Of a DNA stretch of 64,000 nucleotides, positions 47,534 through 56,043 are shown piece by piece. This DNA is from Planctomycetota bacterium (GTDB lineage: Bacteria; Planctomycetota; UBA1135). Location of the stretch: positions 62,001 through 126,000 of the forward strand of contig JAJFFC010000015.1 of assembly GCA_021776795.1 (NCBI GenBank), written 5' to 3'. Each line of letters opens with the position of its first letter. The first letter of the stretch is position 1. The translations under genes were made by a program, and so were the position numbers. A model generated the notes under the pieces. It searched no databases and was not told where the DNA came from. It was given only the letters and a program-made list of their open reading frames with translations.

Positions 47534-49582
47534 CTAAGCAAAAGCAGGCTGCTGGAATGCGGGGCGGCGGCGTTCCAACATGGCGCTGAGTCCTTCGAGG
47601 CCGTCGGCGTGAAGGAAGGCTTTATCCAGGTCGCGGGCTTCCAGTTCCAGTGCGCGTTCAATGTCCATGTGCGCGCCTTCCAAGAACAAGTTCTCGGCAA
47701 GCTTCAGCGCGTGGTAACTCTTATGCGCCATCTTGCTGGCGGCCTTTTCCAACAACGGGTTGCCGAGGGCATCGGCCTCGCCGGAAAGAATGTCATCGAC
47801 CGAGTACTGGGAGAAGAAGTCCCACACCGGCTGCCAATCTTCACTTGGGCATTGCTCCGGAGCGACGCGCGACTTGCTTGGGCCCTTCAGTGCCCACTCT
47901 TCGCAAGTGGCATCGAGCTCGTCGAAGCTCGCGACAGCGTCAATCAAACCAATCTGCAGCGCGGACTTGGCGTCGAGAATCTGACCGGTGTAGATCAGGT
48001 ACTTGGCAATCGGCATGCCGACGCGGCGCGGCAAACGTTGCGTGCCACCCAAGCCGGGGAAGATGCCGATGCTCGTTTCCGGGAAGCCAAAGGCGGATTT
48101 CGGCGAAGCGCAAATCCAATCGCAAGCAATCGCCATTTCGGCACCACCACCCAAAGCCAAACCGTGGGCGCGGGCAACGGTGGCGTGTTCCTTGCCATTA
48201 AGCTCGAGGAACAACTTCTGGCCGTAAGCCGCGAACTCGGCGATGGAAGGATAGTCATCGCGCTTGAGGCCATCGACAAAGAACTTGATGTCGGCGCCAG
48301 CAACAAAGGCCTTGCCGGAACCACCAATCACCAATGGCTTGCCTACCGCCTGGTCCAGAGTCAATTTGCTATCGAACTGCATCAGGACATTCTTGTCCAA
48401 GGCATTCATGGTCGAGGGCTGGTTGAAGCGAATGTGCGCGACGTCGCCCTCGGTGCAAAGCGAAACCAACTCAATCTTGACGCCAGTTTCATGCGCATGG
48501 CTGAGCATCTTCGGCATGTCCAAGCCATGCACGGTCACGAGCGCCTGGACCAAAGCCTGCGCGCGGGGCACCCCCACTCGGTTAAGCAACTCGAACGGAC
48601 CGGTCGGCCAACGCAAACCCACGCGTGCACCGATGTCGGTGTCTTCCACCGAACCCACGCCTTCGTCGACAAGCTGACAAGCCACGTAGAAGGTCACCGC
48701 AAACATGCGGTCGGCAATGGCGTCGTACTTGGATTCATCAACCTCGCCCTCCAGGTTCCAGTTGCGCTCATCGGTTGCGCAGAAGTCGACCAGCGCTTGA
48801 CCCGGTGCGTAGAAAGGATGCAAAGAAGCACCCAAAGAGTTGGCGGCGTGCATGGAAATCGGCACACCCGTCACGTTCATCAACTCGAAGGGACCCATGC
48901 CCACGCCAAAGGCTTTCTTTGCGGCCCACTCAATCGTGGCAATATTGGCCACACCTTCGCCGAGCAAACGCACGCCTTCGTTGACCCAAGGCACGAAGTA
49001 ACGGTTAACCACGAAGCCCGGTGCATCTTTCGAGAAGATGGGGGTCTTGCCAATTGCTTCCTGCGAAGCCCAAGCCGCGCGGAACGCTTCCGGATCGGTG
49101 CCGTCGTGACCAATCACCTCGACTAAACGGTTCTTCGCGGGGTGGAAGAAGTAGTGCAGACCAATCAGGCGTTCCGGGTTGGTGACCGCGCTGACTAACT
49201 CCTTCACATAAAAGGAAGAAGTGTTGGTGGCGAGAATCGCGTTCGGTTTGCAGTGTTCACTTAGGCGCCCGAACACCGAACGCTTGACATCGACATCTTC
49301 GAACACGGCTTCAATCACCAGATCGACGTCGGCCAACTCGGACCAATCCGAGGTGCCGTGCAGGCGACTCAAGATGGCCTCGGCTTGCTTGGGGCGGAAC
49401 ACCTTGCGCTCTACGCCCTGATCGAGCAGGTTGCGGATAATCCCCATGCCGCGGGCGACCTGCTCATCATTCAGGTCGACGAGGACACACTCAAAACCCT
49501 CGGTGGCGATTTTCTGGGCGATGCCAGAACCCATGTTTCCGGCGCCAATGACGGCAAATTTCTTGATGCTGTAGCTGCTCAT
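47534..49582 (-). CDS. 3-hydroxyacyl-CoA dehydrogenase / enoyl-CoA hydratase fusion
   Basis: 682 residues from the ATG at 49582 (MSSYSIKKFAVIG). The dehydrogenase half comes first: FAVIGAGNMGSGIAQKIA NAD fold, NAILATNTSSFYV, HYFFHPAKNRLVEVIG, SKDAPGFVVNRYFVPWVNEG. The enoyl-CoA hydratase half follows from about residue 375: GSGKAFVAGADIKFF, HGLALGGGAEMAIACD with a catalytic Glu region, and GFPETSIGIFPGLGGTQRL with the second Glu. FadB has the opposite order (hydratase first). It would carry out two steps of beta-oxidation. Reads convergently towards pdxH with 16 bases between. The frame upstream to 49645 overlaps the ABC transporter's promoter and is not used. Confidence 0.9.
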   Translation of the reverse strand: MSSYSIKKFAVIGAGNMGSGIAQKIATEGFECVLVDLNDEQVARGMGIIRNLLDQGVERKVFRPKQAEAILSRLHGTSDWSELADVDLVIEAVFEDVDVKRSVFGRLSEHCKPNAILATNTSSFYVKELVSAVTNPERLIGLHYFFHPAKNRLVEVIGHDGTDPEAFRAAWASQEAIGKTPIFSKDAPGFVVNRYFVPWVNEGVRLLGEGVANIATIEWAAKKAFGVGMGPFELMNVTGVPISMHAANSLGASLHPFYAPGQALVDFCATDERNWNLEGEVDESKYDAIADRMFAVTFYVACQLVDEGVGSVEDTDIGARVGLRWPTGPFELLNRVGVPRAQALVQALVTVHGLDMPKMLSHAHETGVKIELVSLCTEGDVAHIRFNQPSTMNALDKNVLMQFDSKLTLDQAVGKPLVIGGSGKAFVAGADIKFFVDGLKRDDYPSIAEFAAYGQKLFLELNGKEHATVARAHGLALGGGAEMAIACDWICASPKSAFGFPETSIGIFPGLGGTQRLPRRVGMPIAKYLIYTGQILDAKSALQIGLIDAVASFDELDATCEEWALKGPSKSRVAPEQCPSEDWQPVWDFFSQYSVDDILSGEADALGNPLLEKAASKMAHKSYHALKLAENLFLEGAHMDIERALELEARDLDKAFLHADGLEGLSAMLERRRPAFQQPAFA

Positions 49583-49618
49583 GTCTGCAAAGGGGCCATC
49601 ACGTGGCCCTGAGTCCCG

Positions 49619-49625
49619 TATTCTA
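49619..49625. promoter_or_regulatory. Overlapping divergent -10 hexamers (ABC transporter / beta-oxidation gene)
   Basis: TATTCT on the plus strand (49619-49624), 12 bases before ATG 49637. TAGAAT on the minus strand (49625 to 49620), 37 bases before ATG 49582. Five bases are shared. No strong -35 is visible on either side. Confidence 0.45.
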
Positions 49626-49636
49626 CCGAGGAGCCG

Positions 49637-50290
49637 ATGATCCACCTCCAGAACCTACGCCTCAGCTACCCCGGCCCCGACGGCCAGGAGGCTCCTGTGT
49701 TGGCGCTCCGCGATTGGCGGGCGGCTCGCGGCGAGCAGCTGGCTTTGGTGGGGGGCAGCGGTTCGGGAAAAACCACCCTGCTCAACCTAATTAGCGGCCT
49801 ATTGAAGCCAAATCAGGGCGTGGTTGAGGTCGCGGGCACCGATTTGGCCACTCTTGGCGAGGCTCGCCGCGACCGATTCCGCGCCGAGCACATTGGCTAT
49901 GTGTTCCAGAGCTTCCACCTGCTCGATGGCTTCAGCGCGCGCGAAAATGTCGAGCTGGGCGCGGTCTTTGCTCAGGGCAAACCGGAGCCTGGGCGTGCCG
50001 CCGAACTCCTCGAAGCCGTGGGCCTCGGCCATCGCATGAATTATCCGCCGAGCAAGCTTTCGGTCGGGCAACAAGCTCGGGTATCTTTGGCTCGAGCGCT
50101 CATGAACAAGCCAGAAGTCTTGTTAGCTGACGAGCCCACAGGTAGCCTCGACCCCGAAAACGCTGCCCAGGTTTTGGCGCTTCTGCGCGACACCGCCGAA
50201 GCCCACAACATCACGCTGATTTGCGCGACCCACGATCGCGAGGTGGCCGACGCCTTCCCACGCTGCGATCGAGTGGAGGATCTGGCATGA
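49637..50290 (+). CDS. ABC transporter ATPase (LolD/MacB type)
   Basis: 217 residues. Walker A GGSGSGKTTLL (about 38-48), Q-loop YVFQSFHLLDGFSARENVE, signature LSVGQQARVSLARAL, Walker B VLLADEPTGSLD, and H-loop CATHDREVA. The LolD/MacB/FtsE group type works with FtsX-like permeases, one of which follows (ATGA overlap at 50287-50290). A GGAG lies at 49630-49633, 3 bases before the ATG. Confidence 0.92.
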   Translation: MIHLQNLRLSYPGPDGQEAPVLALRDWRAARGEQLALVGGSGSGKTTLLNLISGLLKPNQGVVEVAGTDLATLGEARRDRFRAEHIGYVFQSFHLLDGFSARENVELGAVFAQGKPEPGRAAELLEAVGLGHRMNYPPSKLSVGQQARVSLARALMNKPEVLLADEPTGSLDPENAAQVLALLRDTAEAHNITLICATHDREVADAFPRCDRVEDLA

Positions 50291-51651
50291 ACGCCCCGCG
50301 CATCGTCCTGCGGAATCTGAAGCGGCGCCCGCTCGCCACCATGTTGACCACCATGTCGGTCTCTTTAGGTGTGGCTTTGTTCGCCGCCGTCGGCAATCTT
50401 CGTGAAGCAAGCGAATCTGGCTTCCAGCGCTCGGCCGGCCTCTGCGACACCCTCGTCGGCGCCAAGGGTTCCACTCTCGAGCTCACGCTCAACGCGCTCT
50501 ATCACATGGGCCAGAGTCAGGGCAATATTCCCTACTCCCTATATGAAGAAGTGCGCGCGACCCCAGGCGTGTTGTGGTCGGTGCCGATGGCGCTCGGCGA
50601 TAGTTACCGCGGGTATCGGATTATTGGCGTGACCGATGACCTCTTTGGCCGCGTGCATTTGTCCGCCGCCGGTCGCGAGGAAGCGCAAGAAGGTTTGACC
50701 TTTGCCGAGGGCAAAGGCTTTGTGCATACTGCGGGTGACTTTGTCCACATCAAGGAAGACCTCGCCGCACAGGAAGCCGAAGAGGCAGAGGAAGAGGCAG
50801 AGGAAGAGGGCAACGACCATTCCGGTCACCACCACGCCCACAATCACGATGCCGAATTATTCCAAGCTGTGGTTGGTGCTCGTGTGGCCGAAGAAACTGG
50901 CCTGCGTCTTGGCGCGGAGTTCTTCCCGAGCCACGGCGTGTCCGGCGTTTCGGAAGAACACGACGACGCGCCCGCAACCGTCGTCGGCATTCTAGAGCCT
51001 ACTGGCACACCGCTGGACCGAGCAATCTACCTGCCGATTGGCGCCTACTACGTCATGGATGGGCACGAGCCCCAGGAAGGCATGGTCGAAGGCGGCGCGC
51101 GCGACCCACGCGGTTTGTCGGCAGTCATGCTCGGCACCAAGGCCGGTTTCTACCGCGCTGGAATCTACCGCAACCTGAATGACCGCCTCGATGCGATGGC
51201 GGTTTACCCCAGCGTGGAAGTGCGCAAGCTGTTCGAGATTGTCGGCACCGGCGATTTAGTGCTGCGTTGGATCTCGGTTTTGGTGGTGGTGGTCGCGCTG
51301 TTGGGTGTCATGGTCGCGATTTACAACACCATGGGCGCCCGCCGCAAGGAGTTCGCCATCCTTCGCGCCCTTGGCGCACGCCGACGCAGCCTGCTCGGCC
51401 TCGTTGTCTCTGAATCCGCCTTGCTCGGATTCTTCGGTGGTCTGCTTGGATTATTGCTTGCGGGTATCCTAGTGATGTTGGTTGGCGAGCAGGTCCGCGC
51501 GCTGACCGGCGTGGCGGTAGAGGCGTGGCCTGGACTGCCCGAACTCTGGCTCTTACTTGCGGTCACCGTGGCTGCAGCATTCGCCGGTCTCGTTCCGGCG
51601 ATGGCCGCTTACCGAACCGAAACTGCACATGCACTCGCTTCTCAATCCTAA
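50287..51651 (+). CDS. FtsX/MacB-type ABC permease with His/acid-rich loop
   Basis: 454 residues from the ATG in the ATGA overlap. One N-terminal helix (around LATMLTTMSVSLGVALFAA), a large periplasmic domain and three C-terminal helices (WISVLVVVVALLGVMVAIY; SESALLGFFGGLLGLLLAGI; ELWLLLAVTVAAAFAGLV), the usual MacB/LolE topology. Conserved FtsX motif RRKEFAILRALGARRRSLL. Residues about 155-195 hold an acidic run followed by DHSGHHHAHNHDAE, a likely metal-binding loop in the periplasm. Together with the ATPase it forms a mechanotransmission-type transporter, perhaps handling zinc or another divalent metal. Confidence 0.88.
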   Translation: MNAPRIVLRNLKRRPLATMLTTMSVSLGVALFAAVGNLREASESGFQRSAGLCDTLVGAKGSTLELTLNALYHMGQSQGNIPYSLYEEVRATPGVLWSVPMALGDSYRGYRIIGVTDDLFGRVHLSAAGREEAQEGLTFAEGKGFVHTAGDFVHIKEDLAAQEAEEAEEEAEEEGNDHSGHHHAHNHDAELFQAVVGARVAEETGLRLGAEFFPSHGVSGVSEEHDDAPATVVGILEPTGTPLDRAIYLPIGAYYVMDGHEPQEGMVEGGARDPRGLSAVMLGTKAGFYRAGIYRNLNDRLDAMAVYPSVEVRKLFEIVGTGDLVLRWISVLVVVVALLGVMVAIYNTMGARRKEFAILRALGARRRSLLGLVVSESALLGFFGGLLGLLLAGILVMLVGEQVRALTGVAVEAWPGLPELWLLLAVTVAAAFAGLVPAMAAYRTETAHALASQS

Positions 51652-52330
51652 ACACATCTGCTGGCTGCTTCCTTTGCTTGTGCTTTCGTGCAGCAAGCAA
51701 GAGGACCCTGTGGTGGAAGATCCGGTTGAGGAAGTGGTCGAAGAGGTTCAGGCGCAAGAACCGGCGAACGAGGAGCCGGCCGAAGAGGCCATCGATTACA
51801 GCAAGCGCTTTTGGTCGTCGGCGATGACCGAAGAAGAGCGCCAAGCAAGTCTGGCGCGGCGCATTGCCGCTAGCGATGAGCCCTATCTCATCGACATGCA
51901 CGACCTCGGAGGCTGGGACTTCGACGAGCGCAAGAAGCAACCGATTCCCGAACACATTCTGGCGCTCGACGGCAAGATGATCACGATGCGCGGCTTCATG
52001 ATGCCGGACATCGACTTTGAGCACATCCGCACCTTTCATTTAGTGCGTAGTTTGTACAGCTGTTGTTTCGGCGCGCCACCGCAGCTCAATGAAATCTTGC
52101 GCGTCACGCTGCGCGACCCAGAAGGCATGGACTACACCTACCAAACGATCGAAGTGACCGGCCGTCTGCAAGTGGTGTTCGAGATGGAAGACGGCTTGGT
52201 CGAAGACCTCTACCGCATGGAAGATGTGACCTACCGCCTTTTGGATTTCGACGATCCCGTCGCCCCCGATTCCTTCGACGCCGATACCGGCTTCGATGGC
52301 GTGATTCCCGCGCCCGGCTCTCAGTTCTAA
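51629..52330 (+). CDS. DUF3299 lipoprotein
   Basis: 233 residues from the ATG at 51629; starts inside the permease gene (23-base overlap). Lipoprotein signal ending LLPLLVLSC, followed by an acidic linker (VEDPVEEVVEEVQAQEPANE). The DUF3299 domain follows: LALDGKMITMRGFMMPDIDF, FHLVRSLYSCCFGAPPQLNE with a CC pair, and YQTIEVTGRLQVVFEM. DUF3299 proteins are often encoded beside ABC transporters of this type, including gene sets tied to zinc uptake in Vibrio (recalled, not searched). It probably is the outer-leaflet or periplasmic partner of the transporter. Confidence 0.82.
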   Translation: MHSLLNPKHICWLLPLLVLSCSKQEDPVVEDPVEEVVEEVQAQEPANEEPAEEAIDYSKRFWSSAMTEEERQASLARRIAASDEPYLIDMHDLGGWDFDERKKQPIPEHILALDGKMITMRGFMMPDIDFEHIRTFHLVRSLYSCCFGAPPQLNEILRVTLRDPEGMDYTYQTIEVTGRLQVVFEMEDGLVEDLYRMEDVTYRLLDFDDPVAPDSFDADTGFDGVIPAPGSQF

Positions 52331-52382
52331 GTCTGCCGATATTTTCTTCGAGACTTGCCCCTAAGCAGACGATATAGAAGAG

Positions 52383-53555
52383 ATGGCACTTCCTGGTCAG
52401 GCTGTAGCCGCCGAAGCGGTTTCTCTGCTGCCAGACACCATGGCAGCGGTGGAGCATGTGCTGAGCAAGGTGCAAGAGAAGATTGGCGGCGCACCAGATT
52501 TGGTGGTGCTCTCGGCGACGCCCCACCATCGCTCGCGCTTGAAGGAGGTGCTAAAGCTGGTGCATGCGCGCCTTCAGCCCGATGCGGTCGTCGGCAGCAC
52601 GCTGTCAGGTGTGATTGGTGGTGGGCGCGAACATCAGGTCGGCCCTGGCTTGTCGGTTTGGGCCGCACGCCTCCCCGGAACGCGGGTGCAGGCTTTCCGC
52701 CTTGACCTAGATAGCGCCAACAGCCGCATTTTGGGCTGGCCCGATGTCGGCTCCACTGCCAGCATCTCGCTTTACGCCGACCCCTTCACTTTCCCGCTCG
52801 AGCCTTTCTTTGAATCGCTGCGGCAACTCGAAGACTTGCCCGTGGTGCTCGGCGGTCTTGCCAGTGGTGCGGATCGTGCCGGGGAAAACTTGCTCATCTG
52901 CGACGACGAGATTCATGAAAGTGGCGCCGTCGGTTTTGTCATGGAAGGGGCCTATCGCTTAGAGCCGGTGGTGGCGCAAGGTTGCCGACCGATTGGCCCG
53001 GCTTTTACCGTGACGCGGGTCGAAGGCAATGTGCTGTATGAGCTGGGCGGGCGTTCCGCCTATGAAGAACTCAACGAAGTGTTGGTTGTCGCCAACGAAG
53101 AAGAGCGCCGCTTGTTTATGCGCGCGCCGCAAGTGGGCATTCAGCCCGCGCCATTACCGCACGGAGAAGCCGGCGGAGACTTACTCATTCGCGCGGTCAT
53201 GGGCGTCGATCCCGACGAAGGCGCGATCGCCATTACCGATGAACTCGGCAACGGCGATTCGATTCAGTTCCAAGCGCGCGACCGCAGCCATGCGCATGAG
53301 GAACTTCAAGCGTTAACCGAACTCGCTGGCAGCTATTGCCCCAAGGCAGTTGGCGGTTTGTTATTCACCTGTACCGGCCGTGGCTTACCGTTCTTCCAGC
53401 GCAGCGATCACGACATCGACACGATCCACGATGTGTGGCCGGACCTACCCATCGGCGGCGGTTTTGTCGCTGGCGAAATCGGCCCCGTTTGCGGCAAGCC
53501 ATACATTCACGGCTTGAGCGCGGTGTTGGGGTTGCTGGTTCCTACTGGGGAGTAG
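52383..53555 (+). CDS. FIST domain signal-transduction protein
   Basis: 390 residues. FIST-N: DLVVLSATPHHRSRLKEVL and VVGSTLSGVIGGGREH, then LPVVLGGLASGADRAGENLL. FIST-C: a later CTGRGLPFFQRSDHD and IGGGFVAGEIGPVCGKPYIH. These are the small-ligand (amino-acid-like) sensory domains described in bacteria. No kinase, receiver or membrane helix is present, so it is a stand-alone cytoplasmic protein. It overlaps the end of the convergent propeller gene by 14 bases. TATAGA is only 2 bases before the ATG, so its promoter is unclear. Confidence 0.9.
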   Translation: MALPGQAVAAEAVSLLPDTMAAVEHVLSKVQEKIGGAPDLVVLSATPHHRSRLKEVLKLVHARLQPDAVVGSTLSGVIGGGREHQVGPGLSVWAARLPGTRVQAFRLDLDSANSRILGWPDVGSTASISLYADPFTFPLEPFFESLRQLEDLPVVLGGLASGADRAGENLLICDDEIHESGAVGFVMEGAYRLEPVVAQGCRPIGPAFTVTRVEGNVLYELGGRSAYEELNEVLVVANEEERRLFMRAPQVGIQPAPLPHGEAGGDLLIRAVMGVDPDEGAIAITDELGNGDSIQFQARDRSHAHEELQALTELAGSYCPKAVGGLLFTCTGRGLPFFQRSDHDIDTIHDVWPDLPIGGGFVAGEIGPVCGKPYIHGLSAVLGLLVPTGE

Positions 53556-54888
53556 GCGCTTCTAAGCTCATCGTGCGCCAGTAGATTTCTTCGCCGATGA
53601 GAGCGCCAAACCCGATGCGCTTGCCATCCTGGCTAAAGCGCGGAGCGGTAACAAAGGGGTAGGCATCGGAGGAAAATTCTCCGGCGATAATGCGCCAGCC
53701 AAGTTCGTCCTTTGCGCGGAAGGCAATCTGTTTGCCATCGGCACTCCATACTGGGTCGCGTGCAAGGGAATAATCTTTGCTCACGACTTTGCCATCGACC
53801 ACCAGGAAAAAACGACCTTCTGGCTCGAGGGTGAGATAGCTTTGTTCTTCCCGATCAAAAAGGCTGAGGTTCTGGTTGGCAAACCAATGAGCGCCGTGCC
53901 CCTTGAGTTGGTGAATCAATGAGTTCATTCCCTCATTGGCGATGACTGCCAATTGGTTTCCCTTGCGATCCCAAACTGGGGGACTCACGACATCCCAGCG
54001 TTGCTTCCATTCTTTGCCATCTTGGACGACACCAACCTTGCCGGCCTCGTCTAAAGTTAGGAATGCGAGGTTGCGCCCCTTGGGGCAGAGTATAGGCATG
54101 GAAGATTTAGAAAAATCACCTTTCACCAGTTTGTCACGAATATACACCCAAGTACTGGCTTCCCCGTTGTTGCCTGACTGATAAGCCATCGTCCGGCCGC
54201 GGTCATCCACCGTGACAGAAGGAATGAACAAAGCTTGTCCCATTTCCTTTTTGCCTAGAAAAACTTTGGTTTGTTGGGTCGGAAGGGGTCGGCCCTCTTT
54301 CGTGATGTGATAGGTAAAGCTGTAAGCCGCCACCTTGCCATTCGCGCTCAGTGCGAACGCAGACGGGTAGCCACTCTCTAGGGCGCAGACTTCCTTTTGG
54401 TTCACGATGAGTTGCGCCTCATCTAGAACCACGGGACCGCCGCCTTGCTGCAAGCCTCGGTCGCCTCGCCAATAGGCCACCACTTCGCCAGTCGCATTGG
54501 TGCGGGCGGGGCCAAACCAAGGTGCCTTAGAGACAACATCTCCATTGACGAATAAGCGGCCATCGCTCGCGACTTGATCGTTGAGCTCTGTCGTAGTCCA
54601 AGCCACAAAGTTCCACTCCGGCTCCCATTGTGGTGGGTAGAACAACTTGCCACTTGGATAGCGCGTGCCATCGAACACGACCTCTTGCTCAAGGGTAGTG
54701 CCGACTAAGCAAACCACATGTTCTAGATTTTGACTGACCGAAAAGTCGAGGACAGTTGGGCAGCCTTCGGGGAGGACCATGAGGCGGCGTTCTGCCCATA
54801 AATCGGCAGATGCTTCCCTGGCCTTCTGCGCAGGCAGGTGAGTGCTTACAAACAAAAGGGCTGCAGAAATGGCGAAGAAATACTTCAT
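53542..54888 (-). CDS. Secreted TolB-like beta-propeller protein
   Basis: 448 residues from the ATG at 54888 (MKYFFAISAALLFVSTHLPAQ signal peptide). The frame runs further to 55074 antisense to the next gene, which is not credible coding. The body has repeats of the WD40/TolB/PD40 kind: VWDRKGNQLAVIANEG, PVWSADGKQIAFRAKDE, PRFSQDGKRIGFGAL, AFALSANGKVAAYSFTY and more, each a strand pair with S/D-x-D/N-G-K. The propeller may bind a protein or a polysaccharide. TACATT lies 8 bases upstream (leaderless type). No known ligand. Confidence 0.8.
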   Translation of the reverse strand: MKYFFAISAALLFVSTHLPAQKAREASADLWAERRLMVLPEGCPTVLDFSVSQNLEHVVCLVGTTLEQEVVFDGTRYPSGKLFYPPQWEPEWNFVAWTTTELNDQVASDGRLFVNGDVVSKAPWFGPARTNATGEVVAYWRGDRGLQQGGGPVVLDEAQLIVNQKEVCALESGYPSAFALSANGKVAAYSFTYHITKEGRPLPTQQTKVFLGKKEMGQALFIPSVTVDDRGRTMAYQSGNNGEASTWVYIRDKLVKGDFSKSSMPILCPKGRNLAFLTLDEAGKVGVVQDGKEWKQRWDVVSPPVWDRKGNQLAVIANEGMNSLIHQLKGHGAHWFANQNLSLFDREEQSYLTLEPEGRFFLVVDGKVVSKDYSLARDPVWSADGKQIAFRAKDELGWRIIAGEFSSDAYPFVTAPRFSQDGKRIGFGALIGEEIYWRTMSLEAPTPQ

Positions 54889-55000
54889 ATGTTTGGAATG
54901 TAACGAAATTTGGCGTCGAGGAAGATAAAAAAGAGTCGGATTTGCGGAACCACTTTCCGCAGAGGGGGTTCTGGGAACAACGGCGAGGGCCGTTTTTGAC
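54889..55000. other. Divergent intergenic region with hairpin
   Basis: 112 bases between the propeller gene and the EF-hand gene. Contains a stem of 7 bases (TGCGGAA 54943-54949 and TTCCGCA 54955-54961). TACATT on the minus strand (54902 to 54897) is a -10-like hexamer for the propeller gene. No clear promoter is seen for the EF-hand gene. Confidence 0.4.
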
Positions 55001-55621
55001 ATGAAATACTTCCTAAGCACCTTGATTCTCGTGTCTGCCGCGCCTGCGCTGGCTGCACAGACAGAAGGCCCCAAGTCCGAGCGCTTGGAGCGGCCTCCAC
55101 ACCAGCAGCCAGATCGCGTGCGCGGTCAGCGCGGCGAAGGCCGCCAACGCGGTGGCGAAGAGCGCCAGCGCCCGTCGAAGGAAGAGATTCTCAAGCGCTT
55201 CGACGCCAATGGCGACGGCACGCTCGATGAAACCGAGAAAGCCCGTTTGCGCGCTGCCGTGGAAGCTCGTCGCAGCGAGCTTGGTAAGCGCCAGAAGGAA
55301 GGCCGCGTGAAAGGCGGACGCGGCGAAGCTCGTGGTGGCGCAAAGCGCGATTTGCCTCGCGGAGGGCGCGGCGATGTCATCCAGCGTGACCGTCCACAGG
55401 GCGAAGGAAGTCGTCGTGGTTCGCGCCAGAATGACGGCCAGCGCCAAGAGCTACGTCAACAGCGTCGTCAACAACTGTTGCAGCGCTTTGACGCAAACGG
55501 CGATGGCCAACTTGATCCACAAGAGCGTCAAGCACTCAAGACCGCCATGGAGCAACGTCGTGCGGCGCAAGGGGAACAGCGCCCGCAGCAACGCGCCAAG
55601 CGGCAATCCCAATCGCGCTAG
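55001..55621 (+). CDS. Secreted EF-hand protein rich in Arg, Gln and Gly
   Basis: 206 residues with signal peptide MKYFLSTLILVSAAPALAAQ. Two EF-hand loops: FDANGDGTLDETEK (about 67-80) and FDANGDGQLDPQER (about 163-176). Linkers between and after are very rich in Arg, Gln and Gly (QRGEGRQRGGEERQR and RRGSRQNDGQRQELRQQRR) and strongly basic. EF-hands bind calcium. Proteins of this kind are common in planctomycete secretomes, but their role is unknown. The gene ends just before a terminator at 55643-55677. Confidence 0.82.
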   Translation: MKYFLSTLILVSAAPALAAQTEGPKSERLERPPHQQPDRVRGQRGEGRQRGGEERQRPSKEEILKRFDANGDGTLDETEKARLRAAVEARRSELGKRQKEGRVKGGRGEARGGAKRDLPRGGRGDVIQRDRPQGEGSRRGSRQNDGQRQELRQQRRQQLLQRFDANGDGQLDPQERQALKTAMEQRRAAQGEQRPQQRAKRQSQSR

Positions 55622-55642
55622 GCAGACCCTAGCTAGCCGCGA

Positions 55643-55677
55643 AGGGCAGTAGGTTTTTGACCTGCTGCCCTATTTTT
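55643..55677 (+). terminator. Intrinsic terminator after the EF-hand gene
   Basis: 11-base stem (AGGGCAGTAGG pairing with CCTGCTGCCCT, one G-T pair), a 7-base loop (55654-55660) and then ATTTTTG. Ends the EF-hand transcript. Because the stem is symmetric, it could also act on the minus strand for the convergent HIT gene. Confidence 0.8.
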
Positions 55678-55704
55678 GTGTTCACCTAAACGCAATCTGG
55701 TGAC

Positions 55705-56043
55705 TCAACCCGGAGGCCAAGTCATGTCGCGGCCGCCGAGCACGTGGAAGTGCAGGTGCTCCACCGACTGGCCGCCTTCTTTGCCGATGTTGGTCACGAT
55801 GCGATAACCACTTTCCGATAAGCCAGCTTCGGCGGCGACTTGTCGGCAAACTTGCATCAGGTGGCCAAGCAGCTTGGTGTCCTCGGCGACGGCGTCGTGC
55901 AAGCTCTTCATGGGCTTGCGTGGAATCACTAACAGATGCACCGGCGCTTGTGGCGAAACATCGGCGAATGCTACGGCGTGGTCATCTTCGTAAACGAAGG
56001 TTGCCGGGATTTCACCCGCCAGGATTTTGGCGAAGATGGTCAT
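55705..56043 (-). CDS. HIT family protein (histidine triad hydrolase)
   Basis: 112 residues from the ATG at 56043 (MTIFAKILAGEIPATFVYED). The histidine triad HLHFHVLGG and ADVSPQAPVHLLVIPRKP are intact. Family members hydrolyse nucleotide phosphoramidates (Hint-like) or dinucleotides. The ATG overlaps the stop of the upstream Trm112-like gene by one base, so it is the second gene of a two-gene unit. Confidence 0.92.
   Translation of the reverse strand: MTIFAKILAGEIPATFVYEDDHAVAFADVSPQAPVHLLVIPRKPMKSLHDAVAEDTKLLGHLMQVCRQVAAEAGLSESGYRIVTNIGKEGGQSVEHLHFHVLGGRDMTWPPG

Noticed and set aside
54889-55074. N-terminal extension of the propeller gene to 55074
   Set aside because: The extra 62 codons are antisense to the EF-hand gene and lack signal-peptide character; the ATG at 54888 gives a proper signal peptide.
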